From: Oopsacas minuta
Lineage: Eukaryota > Porifera > Hexactinellida > Lyssacinosida > Leucopsacidae
Assembly (NCBI GenBank): GCA_024704765.1
Contig: JAKMXF010000298.1
Coordinates: 124,001-188,000, forward strand
DNA length: 64,000 bases
Reading direction: 5' to 3'
Shown here piece after piece: positions 1 through 9,276 of the stretch. Each line of letters opens with the position of its first letter. Position 1 is the first letter of the stretch. The notes under the pieces were generated by a model that saw only the letters and a list, made by a program, of their open reading frames with translations, was not told the DNA's origin and searched no databases. Both the position numbers and the translations under genes were made by a program.

Positions 1-256
1 TGATATACCAAACAGTTCCTAACCTTCTTCAATAGCGGACCACCTATAGTACCAATTTTAACACATTTGTGGACTCCCTTCCTGCTGTCGTCAGTAGATC
101 ACCAAGGATACATGGACCCCAGGTTTGGAACCGCTGTCATATAGAATCTACCTAGCAACGAATCAAGAATGCAATATAAAGTGAATAGAGTTGTATACTT
201 CACTCTTAAAACGCTTAAATCATATAGAAATATAAAAGATACTCAATAAAGTACTA

Positions 257-1327
257 TTAAGTTTGTTTAGCTATCTCTCCTATAAAATAATCACATTTCT
301 CCATTAATATCTTAATAGACTCCTTCACAATGTCAATAGCAGGTAGAACTCCAATAGATTCTACAGTGAAAATAAAATGATCACTAATTCTTGATAATTC
401 GACCAAATCTTTGAGTTCTTTATGTCTACACACTTCTCTAGTAGCTGTATCCTTCCTGGCATCAAGTACAAAAGCTACATCGATATTATTCACGGTTTTT
501 AGACCGATTACTCCCTCAGCGAAACAAGATTGTAGTTTCCTAGCTAATTCACCTGTGATGGGTTCCAATAGCTTTATAGAAGGTAATAGTCTATAGGTAG
601 CAGTTGCGACAGGTGAAAACTTAGCATGATCCTTGCCTACACCCTTCACACAGTGCAATTTCATTTTAATCTCCTGTCCAGGTCTCAGTTTCATAATTAA
701 GATATCATCTTGACAAGTCTTGACCTCTCCCAACAGCTGTGCTTGATCACCAATAGGAACCCATTTCATATGACGTGTGTATACATTAGAATTCTTATAC
801 TTCTCCTCTGGTAATGTAGCGCCTACTGATGCAGCTTTATTGTGTGAACACTTTATACTAAGCTCAAATTCTAGAACTGAATTAGAGTCTACAATTAGTT
901 GGTTCTTTTCGTTATAAGCGGGGAAATTGAATAGCCTATTAGATTAGAAAATTTAGTTAAAATAGCAAAATTAGAGTAGGGGGTGAATACGTCATAATTA
1001 CCTTGGATCAGCTTTAATAGGAATAAGCCCCATCCTGTGTGCTAACACATCATCTGGCATGACTGACGTATTATTCATCATATACACCTTTTCAATAGCC
1101 ATAATAGGAACTTCTGCTAGCATTATCCTACGGTAAGCATTAGCTATAGAAGCATCAACTCCAATTAAATCAAACTGAATCTCCTCGTCTGTTTTGTACT
1201 TTATATCTACACGGATATCTTTCAGGTATTGCTCAAATGTTTTACCTGTTTCAGCGTGTACATTCTTTGTATCAACTTTGGTCTCACTCAATATTATCTT
1301 TGATTTTATATCACTTAGCGACGCCAT
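257..1327 (-). CDS. POLR1C: RNA polymerases I and III subunit AC40 (POLR1C/RPAC1)
   Basis: This encodes the alpha-like subunit shared by RNA polymerases I and III. It pairs with AC19 to nucleate assembly of both enzymes in the nucleus. There are two exons on the minus strand, 1327-1002 and 935-257. They are joined across a 66-bp GT-AG intron in phase 2 and give 334 aa, against about 346 in human. The first exon carries the family block with IANAYRRIMLAEVP and ends at IPIKADPR; the second continues LFNFPAYNEKN, exactly as in the family. I chose the ATG at 1327 (MASLSDIK) rather than an upstream in-frame ATG at 1432, whose extra residues are translated TTGA repeats. A pyrimidine-rich AG ends at 1330, two bases before the chosen ATG, and looks like a 3' splice site. 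The gene is last in a head-to-tail run. Confidence 0.93.
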
Positions 1328-1349
1328 AGCTAAATTGGAATTTAACGTA

Positions 1350-1380
1350 GCTGATTGATTGATTGATTGATTGATTGATA
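1350..1380. repeat. (TTGA)n microsatellite
   Basis: About seven perfect copies of the tetranucleotide TTGA/TCAA lie just upstream of the POLR1C start. They are in frame with the gene and would encode Ser-Ile-Asn-Gln repeats, but probably lie outside the coding sequence. Confidence 0.85.
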
Positions 1381-1486
1381 AATAATATACAAATTTAAAA
1401 TATTGGATAAATAATAAACAAACAAATTCCATTCAAAATCTGGGAGGTTAGGAAAACATAAATGTACCAGAATCAAGCGACTCTAG

Positions 1487-1834
1487 TCAGTATTTTAGGG
1501 ATATATATATGGCAAAGTACAACAGTAGAAAGACCACGCCCATCAAAGTGACAATTATCCCGATAACAAGGAAGATAATTGCGATAACACGAGCTATTCT
1601 GTTATACAATATAGCTTTATCGTATTCACCCTTCTGAAACTTCAGGTATGCTATAACTAGGAATATTCCAGCTAGTAGGCCAGGAAATCCAAACATAAAG
1701 TATCCAAGTATAACTAGCACAGCTGTAATCAACAGAGCTCTTTCAGTAATGGGTGCTTCCTGTGTTTGGAGAGTAGCCCCATCAGAAGTGTTGGTCCTCT
1801 GTTGCGATACTAACGCAGTTTTCTCCTCAGTCAT
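1487..1834 (-). CDS. CD225/dispanin-like two-pass membrane protein
   Basis: This is a small 115-aa protein with a polar N-terminus of about 30 residues and two hydrophobic segments, roughly residues 32-65 and 80-112. Between them is a loop with KGEYDKAILYNRIARV. The pattern of a first membrane segment, a G-[DE]-Y-x-x-A loop followed by an AR, then a second membrane segment is typical of the CD225/dispanin family, which includes the IFITM and PRRT proteins. The family assignment is by pattern only and the function is unknown. The stop lies 159 bp upstream of the POLR1C ATG. A TTTTAG ending at 1843 lies eight bases before the ATG. Confidence 0.65.
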   Translation of the reverse strand: MTEEKTALVSQQRTNTSDGATLQTQEAPITERALLITAVLVILGYFMFGFPGLLAGIFLVIAYLKFQKGEYDKAILYNRIARVIAIIFLVIGIIVTLMGVVFLLLYFAIYISLKY

Positions 1835-1990
1835 AATATATGCTAAAATTATAATTATTAATGCATTATCATTACAAGGATTTTGACCAGTAACCGGATT
1901 TAACTACGCCTTATAATAATTGGAAAGTTTAATTAGAATCTAAAGTATGATAATGGTAATACGTATAAGGAATTGCTATACTCAAAATAG

Positions 1991-3247
1991 TTATTTCCCT
2001 TTGACTTTACGCTTGAGTTTTGCGAATATTGAACTATAATCGTGTTCCTTGTATTCACCATGTATATCTTCAGGATCGAGAGATTTGGCGAAATTCAATA
2101 AATATTGATGTTGATCTTCAGTTAAGTCTTTAGGTATAGTAATCTTAACATGTAAATAATGATCACCTAGTCCAGTTCCGTTTATCCTTGGTATCCCTCT
2201 GCCAGTGAGTCTTATTTTGTGATGTGATTGAATGCCTGCAGGAACAGCAACATCCATCATGCCATTCAGACCAAGGACACGAATATTCCCACCGAAAACA
2301 GCTTGCACCATATGTACAAAAACATCAGAATGAATATCATCTCCGTCTCTACGGAAGTCTCGTGACTCATGTACGCTAAAACTCAGAATAATCTTCATTC
2401 CTGAGACAGGATCTGTTACCATGGTGCTCTGCCCATGTACCACCCCGGCTGGCACACGAATAGACAGCTCACGTCTTTCCTTTACACTTCCTGTGCCTTT
2501 ACAGTCAAGACACATCCTCTTTGGCATTTTCCCCGCCCCTCTACATCCATCACATGTCTCCTGTATGCGAATAGGCCCTAGCTGGATACCCCGTACTCCT
2601 GAGCCCTTACAAAAGCGACAGGTAGTATATCCGTAACTATTATCAGCTCCATGTCCCTCACAAGTTTCGCACTGCACCTGAAAACTATGAGGAACTTGTT
2701 TAGTACAGCCCTGTACAGCCTCCATAAACGTCAATGCTATTGTATACGAAATCTGAGAGCTACCCATTGACCCACCTCCCATAAACTGACTGATAATATC
2801 CTCAAATTCCTGTGTAAATGAGTGAAACTGTTGCTCAGCTCCATGAAAATCTTGATACCTGAATCCACCACTTCCAAACGAATGATCCTGATGCCCCATT
2901 AAATCATACTGCTGTCTCTTATCCTTATCAGACAGAATCTCATACGCATTACTAATCTCTATAAACTTCTCTTTAGCTCTTGGATCTTTTGTATTCTTAT
3001 CAGGATGGAATTTCTTAGCTAAGTTAAAGTATGCTTTCTTTATTTCTGAATCTGAAGCAGATCTACCTACACCCAATACTTCGTAGTAATCTCGTTTCGC
3101 CAAAAGGGCTGGACTAGTGAATAAGGTACGAGTGAGAGAGGGTGTAACAATGGGTGACGTCACCCTAGGATGGACCTTGTATAAGTTAGGTCGTAAAGAA
3201 AGTGATGTGAGATAGAGAATACGAGAATAACGGAAGATATGACTCAT
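1991..3247 (-). CDS. DNAJA3: Mitochondrial DnaJ chaperone (DNAJA3/Tid1)
   Basis: This is an Hsp40 co-chaperone of mitochondrial Hsp70, 418 aa. The N-terminus of about 50 residues is basic and hydroxylated with no acidic residues, as expected for a mitochondrial presequence. The J domain, about residues 52-118, has DYYEVLGV and the HPD motif. A Gly/Phe-rich linker follows, then the zinc-binding domain with four CxxCxGxG-type repeats ([33 protein letters not shown]) and the C-terminal substrate-binding domain. The first ATG is at 3247; one codon upstream is GTG. A very strong 3' splice-site-like tract, TTTTCTGTTTAG, ends at 3260, 12 bases before the ATG. The gap to the LDAH stop is 110 bp. Confidence 0.95.
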   Translation of the reverse strand: MSHIFRYSRILYLTSLSLRPNLYKVHPRVTSPIVTPSLTRTLFTSPALLAKRDYYEVLGVGRSASDSEIKKAYFNLAKKFHPDKNTKDPRAKEKFIEISNAYEILSDKDKRQQYDLMGHQDHSFGSGGFRYQDFHGAEQQFHSFTQEFEDIISQFMGGGSMGSSQISYTIALTFMEAVQGCTKQVPHSFQVQCETCEGHGADNSYGYTTCRFCKGSGVRGIQLGPIRIQETCDGCRGAGKMPKRMCLDCKGTGSVKERRELSIRVPAGVVHGQSTMVTDPVSGMKIILSFSVHESRDFRRDGDDIHSDVFVHMVQAVFGGNIRVLGLNGMMDVAVPAGIQSHHKIRLTGRGIPRINGTGLGDHYLHVKITIPKDLTEDQHQYLLNFAKSLDPEDIHGEYKEHDYSSIFAKLKRKVKGK

Positions 3248-3357
3248 CACTAATCTTCCCTAAACAGAAAAGAAAAGTTACAATATTGAAAAATAAAAGC
3301 AAGAAGTTCAAACTAAAATTATTATATTATACGATATAACTACTAATATACATTGTT

Positions 3358-4242
3358 CTAAATATGATTATAAACCCATTCAGCCATCAGTTCGGGTCCA
3401 TTAAACATAAACGCATGCAATAAACCTTGATTACACACATGTATATTATTGTTATCAGGATAGTCCCTGACCATGTCAGCTTGAAAAGTCAGAGGTGCCC
3501 AACCGTCGCTCCGTCCGTAATAGAACACAATTTTACTGATGTTCTCCCGTAAAAACTCGTTATCCCGTCTATAAATAAGTTCCATTTCTTCTGTGGATAA
3601 TCCCAAGATATTTGACATTGAGGTAGGGTTTAGAATTGATACGGTAGAATTTGTAAGTATCTTACTACGCTGTGCAGATAGACTACGATACTTCAAGCCT
3701 ATAATAGCACTTAGAAATCTCCTGGGTAAACAATAATGGAAGAAGTATGTCATATAGTATAGCAGCCTATGACAGAAGCGCCCTGTCCTAGATATGAAAA
3801 ATGCACCTTTTGGTGTCAGTCTCATACGCTCGATAGTTGGAAATAGAAAGAAGGATTTAATAACTCTGTCAGGAGGTAGAATTTTCATCATTTCCTGTGT
3901 CACATAACATCCCATTGAATGACCGATTAGAATAATCTTAGAATTCTTATGCGAATCCAATTCTAAGTAAGCCAATTTATGATCTGTTTGATCTTTGAGG
4001 GAGAAGTAAGGAGGCTCTCCCTGCTTAACAACAGGAGGTGAATGTCCAGCATGTGAAATAACTGATACAGCATTTACTCGTTGTGTTAGAGTGAATATGT
4101 GATAAGCAAATTCGTAAAGATACTCTGCATTACCTGGGTTACCTGGTATTATAACTATTTTATAATCACTACTGTCTGTGTTACGTGGTGAAAACTCTAT
4201 TACACCTGTGTCTATACCGTTCAATAATATTCTACGTGACAT
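3358..4242 (-). CDS. LDAH: Lipid droplet-associated hydrolase (LDAH)
   Basis: This is an alpha/beta hydrolase of 294 aa related to LDAH (human C2orf43), a lipid-droplet-associated serine hydrolase. The N-terminal IPGNPGNAEYLYEFA motif is diagnostic of the family. The nucleophile elbow GHSMG lies near residue 108. The family acid and histidine are probably supplied by the C-terminal GRSDGWAP and HAFMF regions. The initiator ATG is preceded by TTTTTTTCTATTAG ending at 4249, only six bases upstream. The gene sits 92 bp downstream of the UFC1 stop. Confidence 0.88.
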   Translation of the reverse strand: MSRRILLNGIDTGVIEFSPRNTDSSDYKIVIIPGNPGNAEYLYEFAYHIFTLTQRVNAVSVISHAGHSPPVVKQGEPPYFSLKDQTDHKLAYLELDSHKNSKIILIGHSMGCYVTQEMMKILPPDRVIKSFFLFPTIERMRLTPKGAFFISRTGRFCHRLLYYMTYFFHYCLPRRFLSAIIGLKYRSLSAQRSKILTNSTVSILNPTSMSNILGLSTEEMELIYRRDNEFLRENISKIVFYYGRSDGWAPLTFQADMVRDYPDNNNIHVCNQGLLHAFMFNGPELMAEWVYNHI

Positions 4243-4334
4243 TAATAGCTAATAGAAAAAAACACAATAATATTACTGATAAATATTAAAAGAAGGATAT
4301 TAGTATTGACAAAATTATAACACATAAATACAGT

Positions 4335-4829
4335 CTATTTGGAAATTAATCCTTTCTCCAATAAATCAGGTATTTCCACTGCTATCCATGGAGATAATCC
4401 GAATATTAACAAATGAGATATTCCATACTTTGGTGTATTTCTTGCCCAAAGTGGGTAGAAATGATCCGTTAAACAGATCTTTCCACCTTTATACATTTTC
4501 GCAGTTTTTCCCTCCAATTCCGGGATGAGGATTTCAGGAGCTGAATTAGGGTAAGCAGAGGGAATTGAGAACTCAAATGAAAATTCGTATTTTGTGTAAT
4601 TCTGCGTATGCCAACATTTTCCAATCCATTTCTTTCCTTCTTTATCAGATTCTATTTTAAACCAATCATTTCCATTCTCCTTATTCTTACTAATATACTG
4701 TATTAAACTAGTGTATTCCTCCTTCAGTCTAGCCGGCCATTTCTCATCTCGTGGAGAAGCGTTAATTGTCATAACAGGGGCTGAACCTACTAACTGTTTA
4801 TCCCAAACTTTACTTGTCGATGTTGCCAT
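4335..4829 (-). CDS. UFC1: UFM1-conjugating enzyme (UFC1)
   Basis: This is the E2 enzyme that accepts UFM1 from UBA5 and works with the UFL1 ligase, mainly at the ER. It has 164 aa, close to the family size. The catalytic cysteine lies in [12 protein letters not shown], about residue 115, and the diagnostic C-terminal helix has [18 protein letters not shown]. It is the 5' end of the minus-strand run that continues through LDAH, DNAJA3, CD225-like and POLR1C. A 1.1-kb spacer upstream separates it from the divergent TRAF-like gene. Confidence 0.95.
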   Translation of the reverse strand: MATSTSKVWDKQLVGSAPVMTINASPRDEKWPARLKEEYTSLIQYISKNKENGNDWFKIESDKEGKKWIGKCWHTQNYTKYEFSFEFSIPSAYPNSAPEILIPELEGKTAKMYKGGKICLTDHFYPLWARNTPKYGISHLLIFGLSPWIAVEIPDLLEKGLISK

Positions 4830-5907
4830 TATTTAATGCTATGTATTCGGTCTAGATACTAAATAATCATCACTAGCTTACAAGGTATACATTTCAATTA
4901 AACTTTACACTAAACGCTTATTGTACTAGAGAGTGTTTTCTTAGTGACATAGATTGACGAGCGTAATTCAATAGTTTGTGTATGTAGAAATATTCCTAAA
5001 CAACATAATAGATACAAATTTAGAGTAACCGAGATTAAACATTGTAAAGGAAATAGAGGCAGGAAATAGAGGCAGAAATTCCAACATTAGTCTGTAAACA
5101 TATAATTACTCCTTTTAAAATGCTATATACACTCATACTGAAATTCTTACACAATTTTGAGGGCTCAGAGTGCAAATTCCTAGACTGCACGTGGATTTAA
5201 AGAAAAAGCCATATTCCGTATGCAAAATCATAAGTAGACAAAACTGATACAATATTTTTAGCAAAAATCCAAACAACAAACATATAACATCTTCCAACAA
5301 GCTGGTAGAACACGTGGACGAATAAATTATGTGATATTATGTTGAATTAAATTTTGCTAGGAATGTGACAAGGATGTATAAACTATGTGAAACCTGGTCA
5401 TATGCTAAATTAATCTTGCATAGTATTACCAATTACCAGCCTGGTGGATAAATGTTAATTAGAACTTTGATGACGATAAGTTGAAATAAATTCAGATTAA
5501 GGATTAATAGACTAACAAACAATCCTACATACGGTGACAGACAATCATACTCTGCCTCTTCAGGTTAACAAGATATCTGTTAACTGTGAGGGTTATATCA
5601 CTGCTCATTTAGTGCTGCTAAAGGATAACGAATGAATTATCCTACAACGTAAATATCATTATCAACTAGTTTGATCAATGATCACAAACTAGATTAAATA
5701 TACTCATTATTAATTCCAGGATTGTGTTGCGAAAACTTTTAACTAAGCGTTATTATAAAGTTCTACAGCGTGTTACTTTGTATATCTGCCGTGTCAGGTA
5801 ATTATACACTGATTAAACCTATAATAGTAATATATTAGATAGCAACTATGCCACTATATAAACTCAGAAATTACATTCGGAATAAAATATAATTAAACCC
5901 AACTAAA
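4830..5907. other. Divergent intergenic spacer
   Basis: This is AT-rich non-coding sequence between UFC1 (minus) and the TRAF-like gene (plus), so it must contain both promoters. I see no ORF with coding character, no RNA gene and no clear long repeat. One direct duplication, GAAATAGAGGCAG, occurs twice near 5048-5076. Confidence 0.6.
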
Positions 5908-7218
5908 ATGGATTCATTCGAAGATAAACTGACTATCGACAAATATGAAGATTTAGTGTATATGCAAGCAGGGACCATCTATGGAGGCTATGATTCGGAT
6001 ATATTCCTACAAAGTATCGATGAATTTACATGCAGCATTTGCCATGGTGTTGTCCGTGATCCGAAAATAGTTGTATCGTGTGGCCATCTCTTCTGCACTG
6101 CATGTATTGAGAATATCGATATACAGAAATGTCCACTTGATAACAGTATCATAGAAGATGGACAGATCCAAGACGAGAAGTTTATAAAGAGATTGACCCT
6201 CAAAAAGATAGTTCGATGCCCACTGAGCAAACGGCTGTGTGAATGGGAGGGAGAGTTAAGCTCGCTCGCTAACCATCTGAACGAATGCGAATGCTTTATG
6301 ATACGTTGTCCGAATAGCGGATGTGAGAGCGTAGTGAAACGAACCAACTTTAACCTCCATAATGAGGTATGCCCGAATGCACTTATCCGCTGCACTTGGT
6401 GCGACATGAAGCTAAAACAACTCAACTATGATACGCATGTAACCAGTAACTGCCCATTGTATCCAGTTAATTGTCCTAATGGTTGTGACGTAGAAGAGAT
6501 GGATAGAAAAGATCTTATACTACACATACAGAACGAATGCACTAAGGCTAAAGTGAACTGTCAATACAGAGAATTTGGGTGTTATGAAGGCCTTGAAAAG
6601 CATGAAAGAGATTTGCATTATGAAGAAAAGATGAAAGACCATCTTCTTATGATAAAGAATAACATACTTGAAATACAGTCAGAACAGGATAAATTACGAG
6701 AAGATAACTTGAAGCTAAGAGAAGAGAGCTTGAAGCTAAGAGAAGAGAATGAAGAACTGCGAAATATCACACAAAATCTCGACAAAACAATAAAGCAGAA
6801 AGATAAGAAACTAGCTCGTTTCAAGGATATATCATGCGATCAAGAAGAGAGACTCCGAGCTATCGAGCGGGTCATATTCCAGAGGACGCGACAAGATGAC
6901 GTATCAGACTGTGAACCTGAGATAGCAAATGAAATATCCTGGTGGAGCACGAGCAGCAACGAGGAGGTAGAAAACACCGCAGAGGGAGATTACAATGCAT
7001 GGGCTTATGAACAGAGAGTAGAGACTAACACAAGTGGTCTGTGGTCTTACAGAGAATATCCAGAACAAGCAGAACTATTGTGGGGCAGCAGAGCAAACCC
7101 AATCCTCATCTCAATGGAGAACTCAACTAATCGTAGCCCTAGTGTGGAAAGTCAGCAATTACTAGAAGTACTACGTCATGACGTATCTCCACAAAGTGAA
7201 CTATGGACGCACCACTAA
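5908..7218 (+). CDS. TRAF-like RING and TRAF-type zinc-finger protein without a MATH domain
   Basis: This is a likely E3 ubiquitin ligase or signalling adaptor of 436 aa. A RING finger (CSICHGVV, CGHLFCTAC, CPLD; about residues 43-80) is followed by a string of TRAF-type zinc fingers (about 100-225, with repeated C-x-x-x-C-x-H-C spacing). A strongly charged coiled coil follows at about 240-310, with EESLKLREENEEL repeats. The last 120 residues are acidic and low in complexity. A C-terminal TRAF/MATH receptor-binding domain is not visible, so receptor recruitment as in canonical TRAFs cannot be inferred. It is a single exon, and no splice-acceptor-like AG adjoins the ATG. Confidence 0.8.
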   Translation: MDSFEDKLTIDKYEDLVYMQAGTIYGGYDSDIFLQSIDEFTCSICHGVVRDPKIVVSCGHLFCTACIENIDIQKCPLDNSIIEDGQIQDEKFIKRLTLKKIVRCPLSKRLCEWEGELSSLANHLNECECFMIRCPNSGCESVVKRTNFNLHNEVCPNALIRCTWCDMKLKQLNYDTHVTSNCPLYPVNCPNGCDVEEMDRKDLILHIQNECTKAKVNCQYREFGCYEGLEKHERDLHYEEKMKDHLLMIKNNILEIQSEQDKLREDNLKLREESLKLREENEELRNITQNLDKTIKQKDKKLARFKDISCDQEERLRAIERVIFQRTRQDDVSDCEPEIANEISWWSTSSNEEVENTAEGDYNAWAYEQRVETNTSGLWSYREYPEQAELLWGSRANPILISMENSTNRSPSVESQQLLEVLRHDVSPQSELWTHH

Positions 7219-7509
7219 CTATCATATAATCCCTCTCATGATGTTATTCCCATCCCATTCAAGCTCCAACTGAATTATTATTATAATCATAGAAAGGAGT
7301 ATCTGATATAATATTTGTTTTATTAGCGTTTGTGAACTTTGTATCGTATTTTCAATAAATGGTAAAATTAAATTTTAATTAATAAACCAGGGAGTAACAC
7401 ATTAAAGTAATTTACTGTGTACGATGGTTATAAATTGTGGCAGATTCAATTACATATGTACAAACCATATATAGTCATTGGGATTAGGCTAAATTGTATT
7501 AGAAAATAA

Positions 7510-8841
7510 ATGGCTTATATCAGAGTTGAAGACTCAAAACAAGATTATTCGCTAAGCAGCGTCGAAATAGCGAAAGGATATGATGAAATAAATACCGTAT
7601 TTTGTGTAGAAGATGACGAGAGTCAAAGAGCATTAGACAAAGTTAAATCTATTTTGAAACCGATAAATATTTTCCTAGTAATGATAGGATGGCGGCCGAT
7701 TAGCGTAGCTCCTTATAAGAAGAATAAATACATGCTAGCAAAGGTTTGGAATTATGTATGGCCGGTAGTAGTGTTTTGCTTGTTGGCATCAACAGTTTTA
7801 TTGCAAATTTTATCCTGTGATAAAAGGGTCGATTTCGAAAATCAATCAAATGACAGAGACAAGCTACAAAATTGTCTAAAAAATTTAGTAAGCTATTACA
7901 TATTCCCCGCTGGTCTAATTCTAGTCAGCTACACTTACATGCTTTATCTAATTCGCCGCGAGCATAGTGAGCATTTCGCGAACATCATGGAAAGAGTATT
8001 CCTACTCTACACACAGAAAAGAGGGAGGTTATCCCAATCCACCTTAAAACGCACTGTAGCAATATTCTTCTTAATGAGCATCTGTTGGTTAATATTTTCC
8101 AGTTTATTGCTAATACTGAGGAGTATATTAAACATCACTTATAAAACAACAGACCTAAAATCTATATTGAATAATGAAACCGGTACTCAGCCTCTACAGA
8201 TATTAACAATAGTCGTAGAACCTATTCCAATCGCCTTATACGACCTATTCTACGTATCACAGTTGCTCTCATACAGCTTACAAGCTCAGCTCCTGATTTA
8301 CTATTTCAACGGGCTGTATAATCGAATAAAATTTAATGAAGTAAAGCTACAAGATGCAATACAAGAGATAGGACATGCTTCAGAGGCTCTGGGGCAATTA
8401 AATGGGAAAATAGCATTTTCAGTGTCTCTAGTGATTATCAATGTTACCATGGGACTAGCTAATACTATCCACCAGCTATTGAACAGTGTACACGCAGAAC
8501 CAATACGGGCTATGCTTGTAATATACGGGTTATTATCATCTCTTCGGTGGATAATGATACTATATGTACCGCTAATACAAGCAATGCTAATAACCATCGG
8601 TACAAAACGTGTAATGCATGTAGGATTAATATTAAAAACTAGACCGTATGGATATGCAGAAACGTCACAGGAAGAACTTAACTACTTTCAACTCTACACC
8701 AGTCATCTACAATTGAGAGGGAAACTATTCGCTATACCTATCTATCCATGGGTTGTATCGTTAATTGTGTTAGGGCAGCTATCAGCACTATTACTATGGC
8801 TTAATATTGATCCAGATATCCATGCTCTATATTGGTTGTAA
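7510..8841 (+). CDS. Gustatory-receptor-like seven-transmembrane protein (7tm_7-like)
   Basis: This is a 443-aa polytopic membrane protein with about seven hydrophobic segments near residues 78-100, 125-147, 175-197, 235-270, 300-318, 335-362 and 410-433. A long hydrophilic N-terminus ends in LKPINIFLVMIGWRPIS, which resembles the N-terminal L-x-P-x-x-x-x-x-x-x-x-G-x-x-P block of insect gustatory-receptor-like proteins. The last segment contains VSLIVLGQL, a degenerate match to the TY-hhhhh-QF motif of that superfamily. The predicted arrangement (N-terminus inside, long loop before the last segments) also fits. There is no signal peptide and no GPCR DRY or NPxxY motif. By family knowledge such proteins form ligand-gated cation channels; that is inference here. 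The ATG lies seven bases after a TTGTATTAG. Confidence 0.55.
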   Translation: MAYIRVEDSKQDYSLSSVEIAKGYDEINTVFCVEDDESQRALDKVKSILKPINIFLVMIGWRPISVAPYKKNKYMLAKVWNYVWPVVVFCLLASTVLLQILSCDKRVDFENQSNDRDKLQNCLKNLVSYYIFPAGLILVSYTYMLYLIRREHSEHFANIMERVFLLYTQKRGRLSQSTLKRTVAIFFLMSICWLIFSSLLLILRSILNITYKTTDLKSILNNETGTQPLQILTIVVEPIPIALYDLFYVSQLLSYSLQAQLLIYYFNGLYNRIKFNEVKLQDAIQEIGHASEALGQLNGKIAFSVSLVIINVTMGLANTIHQLLNSVHAEPIRAMLVIYGLLSSLRWIMILYVPLIQAMLITIGTKRVMHVGLILKTRPYGYAETSQEELNYFQLYTSHLQLRGKLFAIPIYPWVVSLIVLGQLSALLLWLNIDPDIHALYWL

Positions 8842-8974
8842 GGATTGTAGATAGGTAGTGACTGCGTGGAGTATTTCATATATTTATGTTTAATAATTTT
8901 ACTGTATATTTAGGCGTGTATATCCCTTGTCTCTCTATAACTCGATGTAACAAATAATTATTAATGATAATTAA

Positions 8975-9193
8975 TTATAATCTAGAAGAGTTCTTTGGAG
9001 TTTCTAATACAGGTTTTTGTGGAATTTTCTGGGCTGTAATTCCTAGCCGCTCATCTCTTGATTTTGGGATAGATTTCTGTTCAGATAATTTCTCTTTTTG
9101 GGAGCGTTCAATTCGTCTATTCTCCTTGGCAGCTTCATACTCTGCTAAGTCGCTAATGTTGTTTTCAAGGCGAGTTAATGGCCGACGAAACAT
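8975..9193 (-). CDS. CDC26: Anaphase-promoting complex subunit CDC26 (APC12)
   Basis: This is a small 72-aa protein. Its N-terminus, MFRRPLTRLENNISDLAEYE, matches the conserved CDC26 N-terminus (M-x-R-R-x-x-T-R-L-E, then an acidic helix). In the family this segment threads through the TPR groove of CDC16/APC6 and stabilises the complex. The rest is charged and poorly conserved, as expected, and human CDC26 is 85 aa. The gene is 83 bp downstream of WDR89. TTTTTAG ends at 9198, four bases upstream of the ATG. It is convergent with the receptor-like gene ending at 8841. Confidence 0.82.
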   Translation of the reverse strand: MFRRPLTRLENNISDLAEYEAAKENRRIERSQKEKLSEQKSIPKSRDERLGITAQKIPQKPVLETPKNSSRL

Positions 9194-9276
9194 TAAGCTA
9201 AAAACTGGCTAGTAAAAATAAAAATAAAAAATAACTCGAATTAAACATATAATTTTACTAATTTCTACATTTTGAA

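Noticed and set aside
1-256. Sequence before POLR1C
   Set aside because: No ORF, RNA gene or repeat could be supported. A loose resemblance to sequence near 37260 is limited to a few short words.
998-1432. Longer POLR1C N-terminus starting at 1432
   Set aside because: The extra 35 residues are translated (TTGA)n repeat and hydrophobic spacer. The ATG at 1327 has a splice-like AG just upstream and fits the family.
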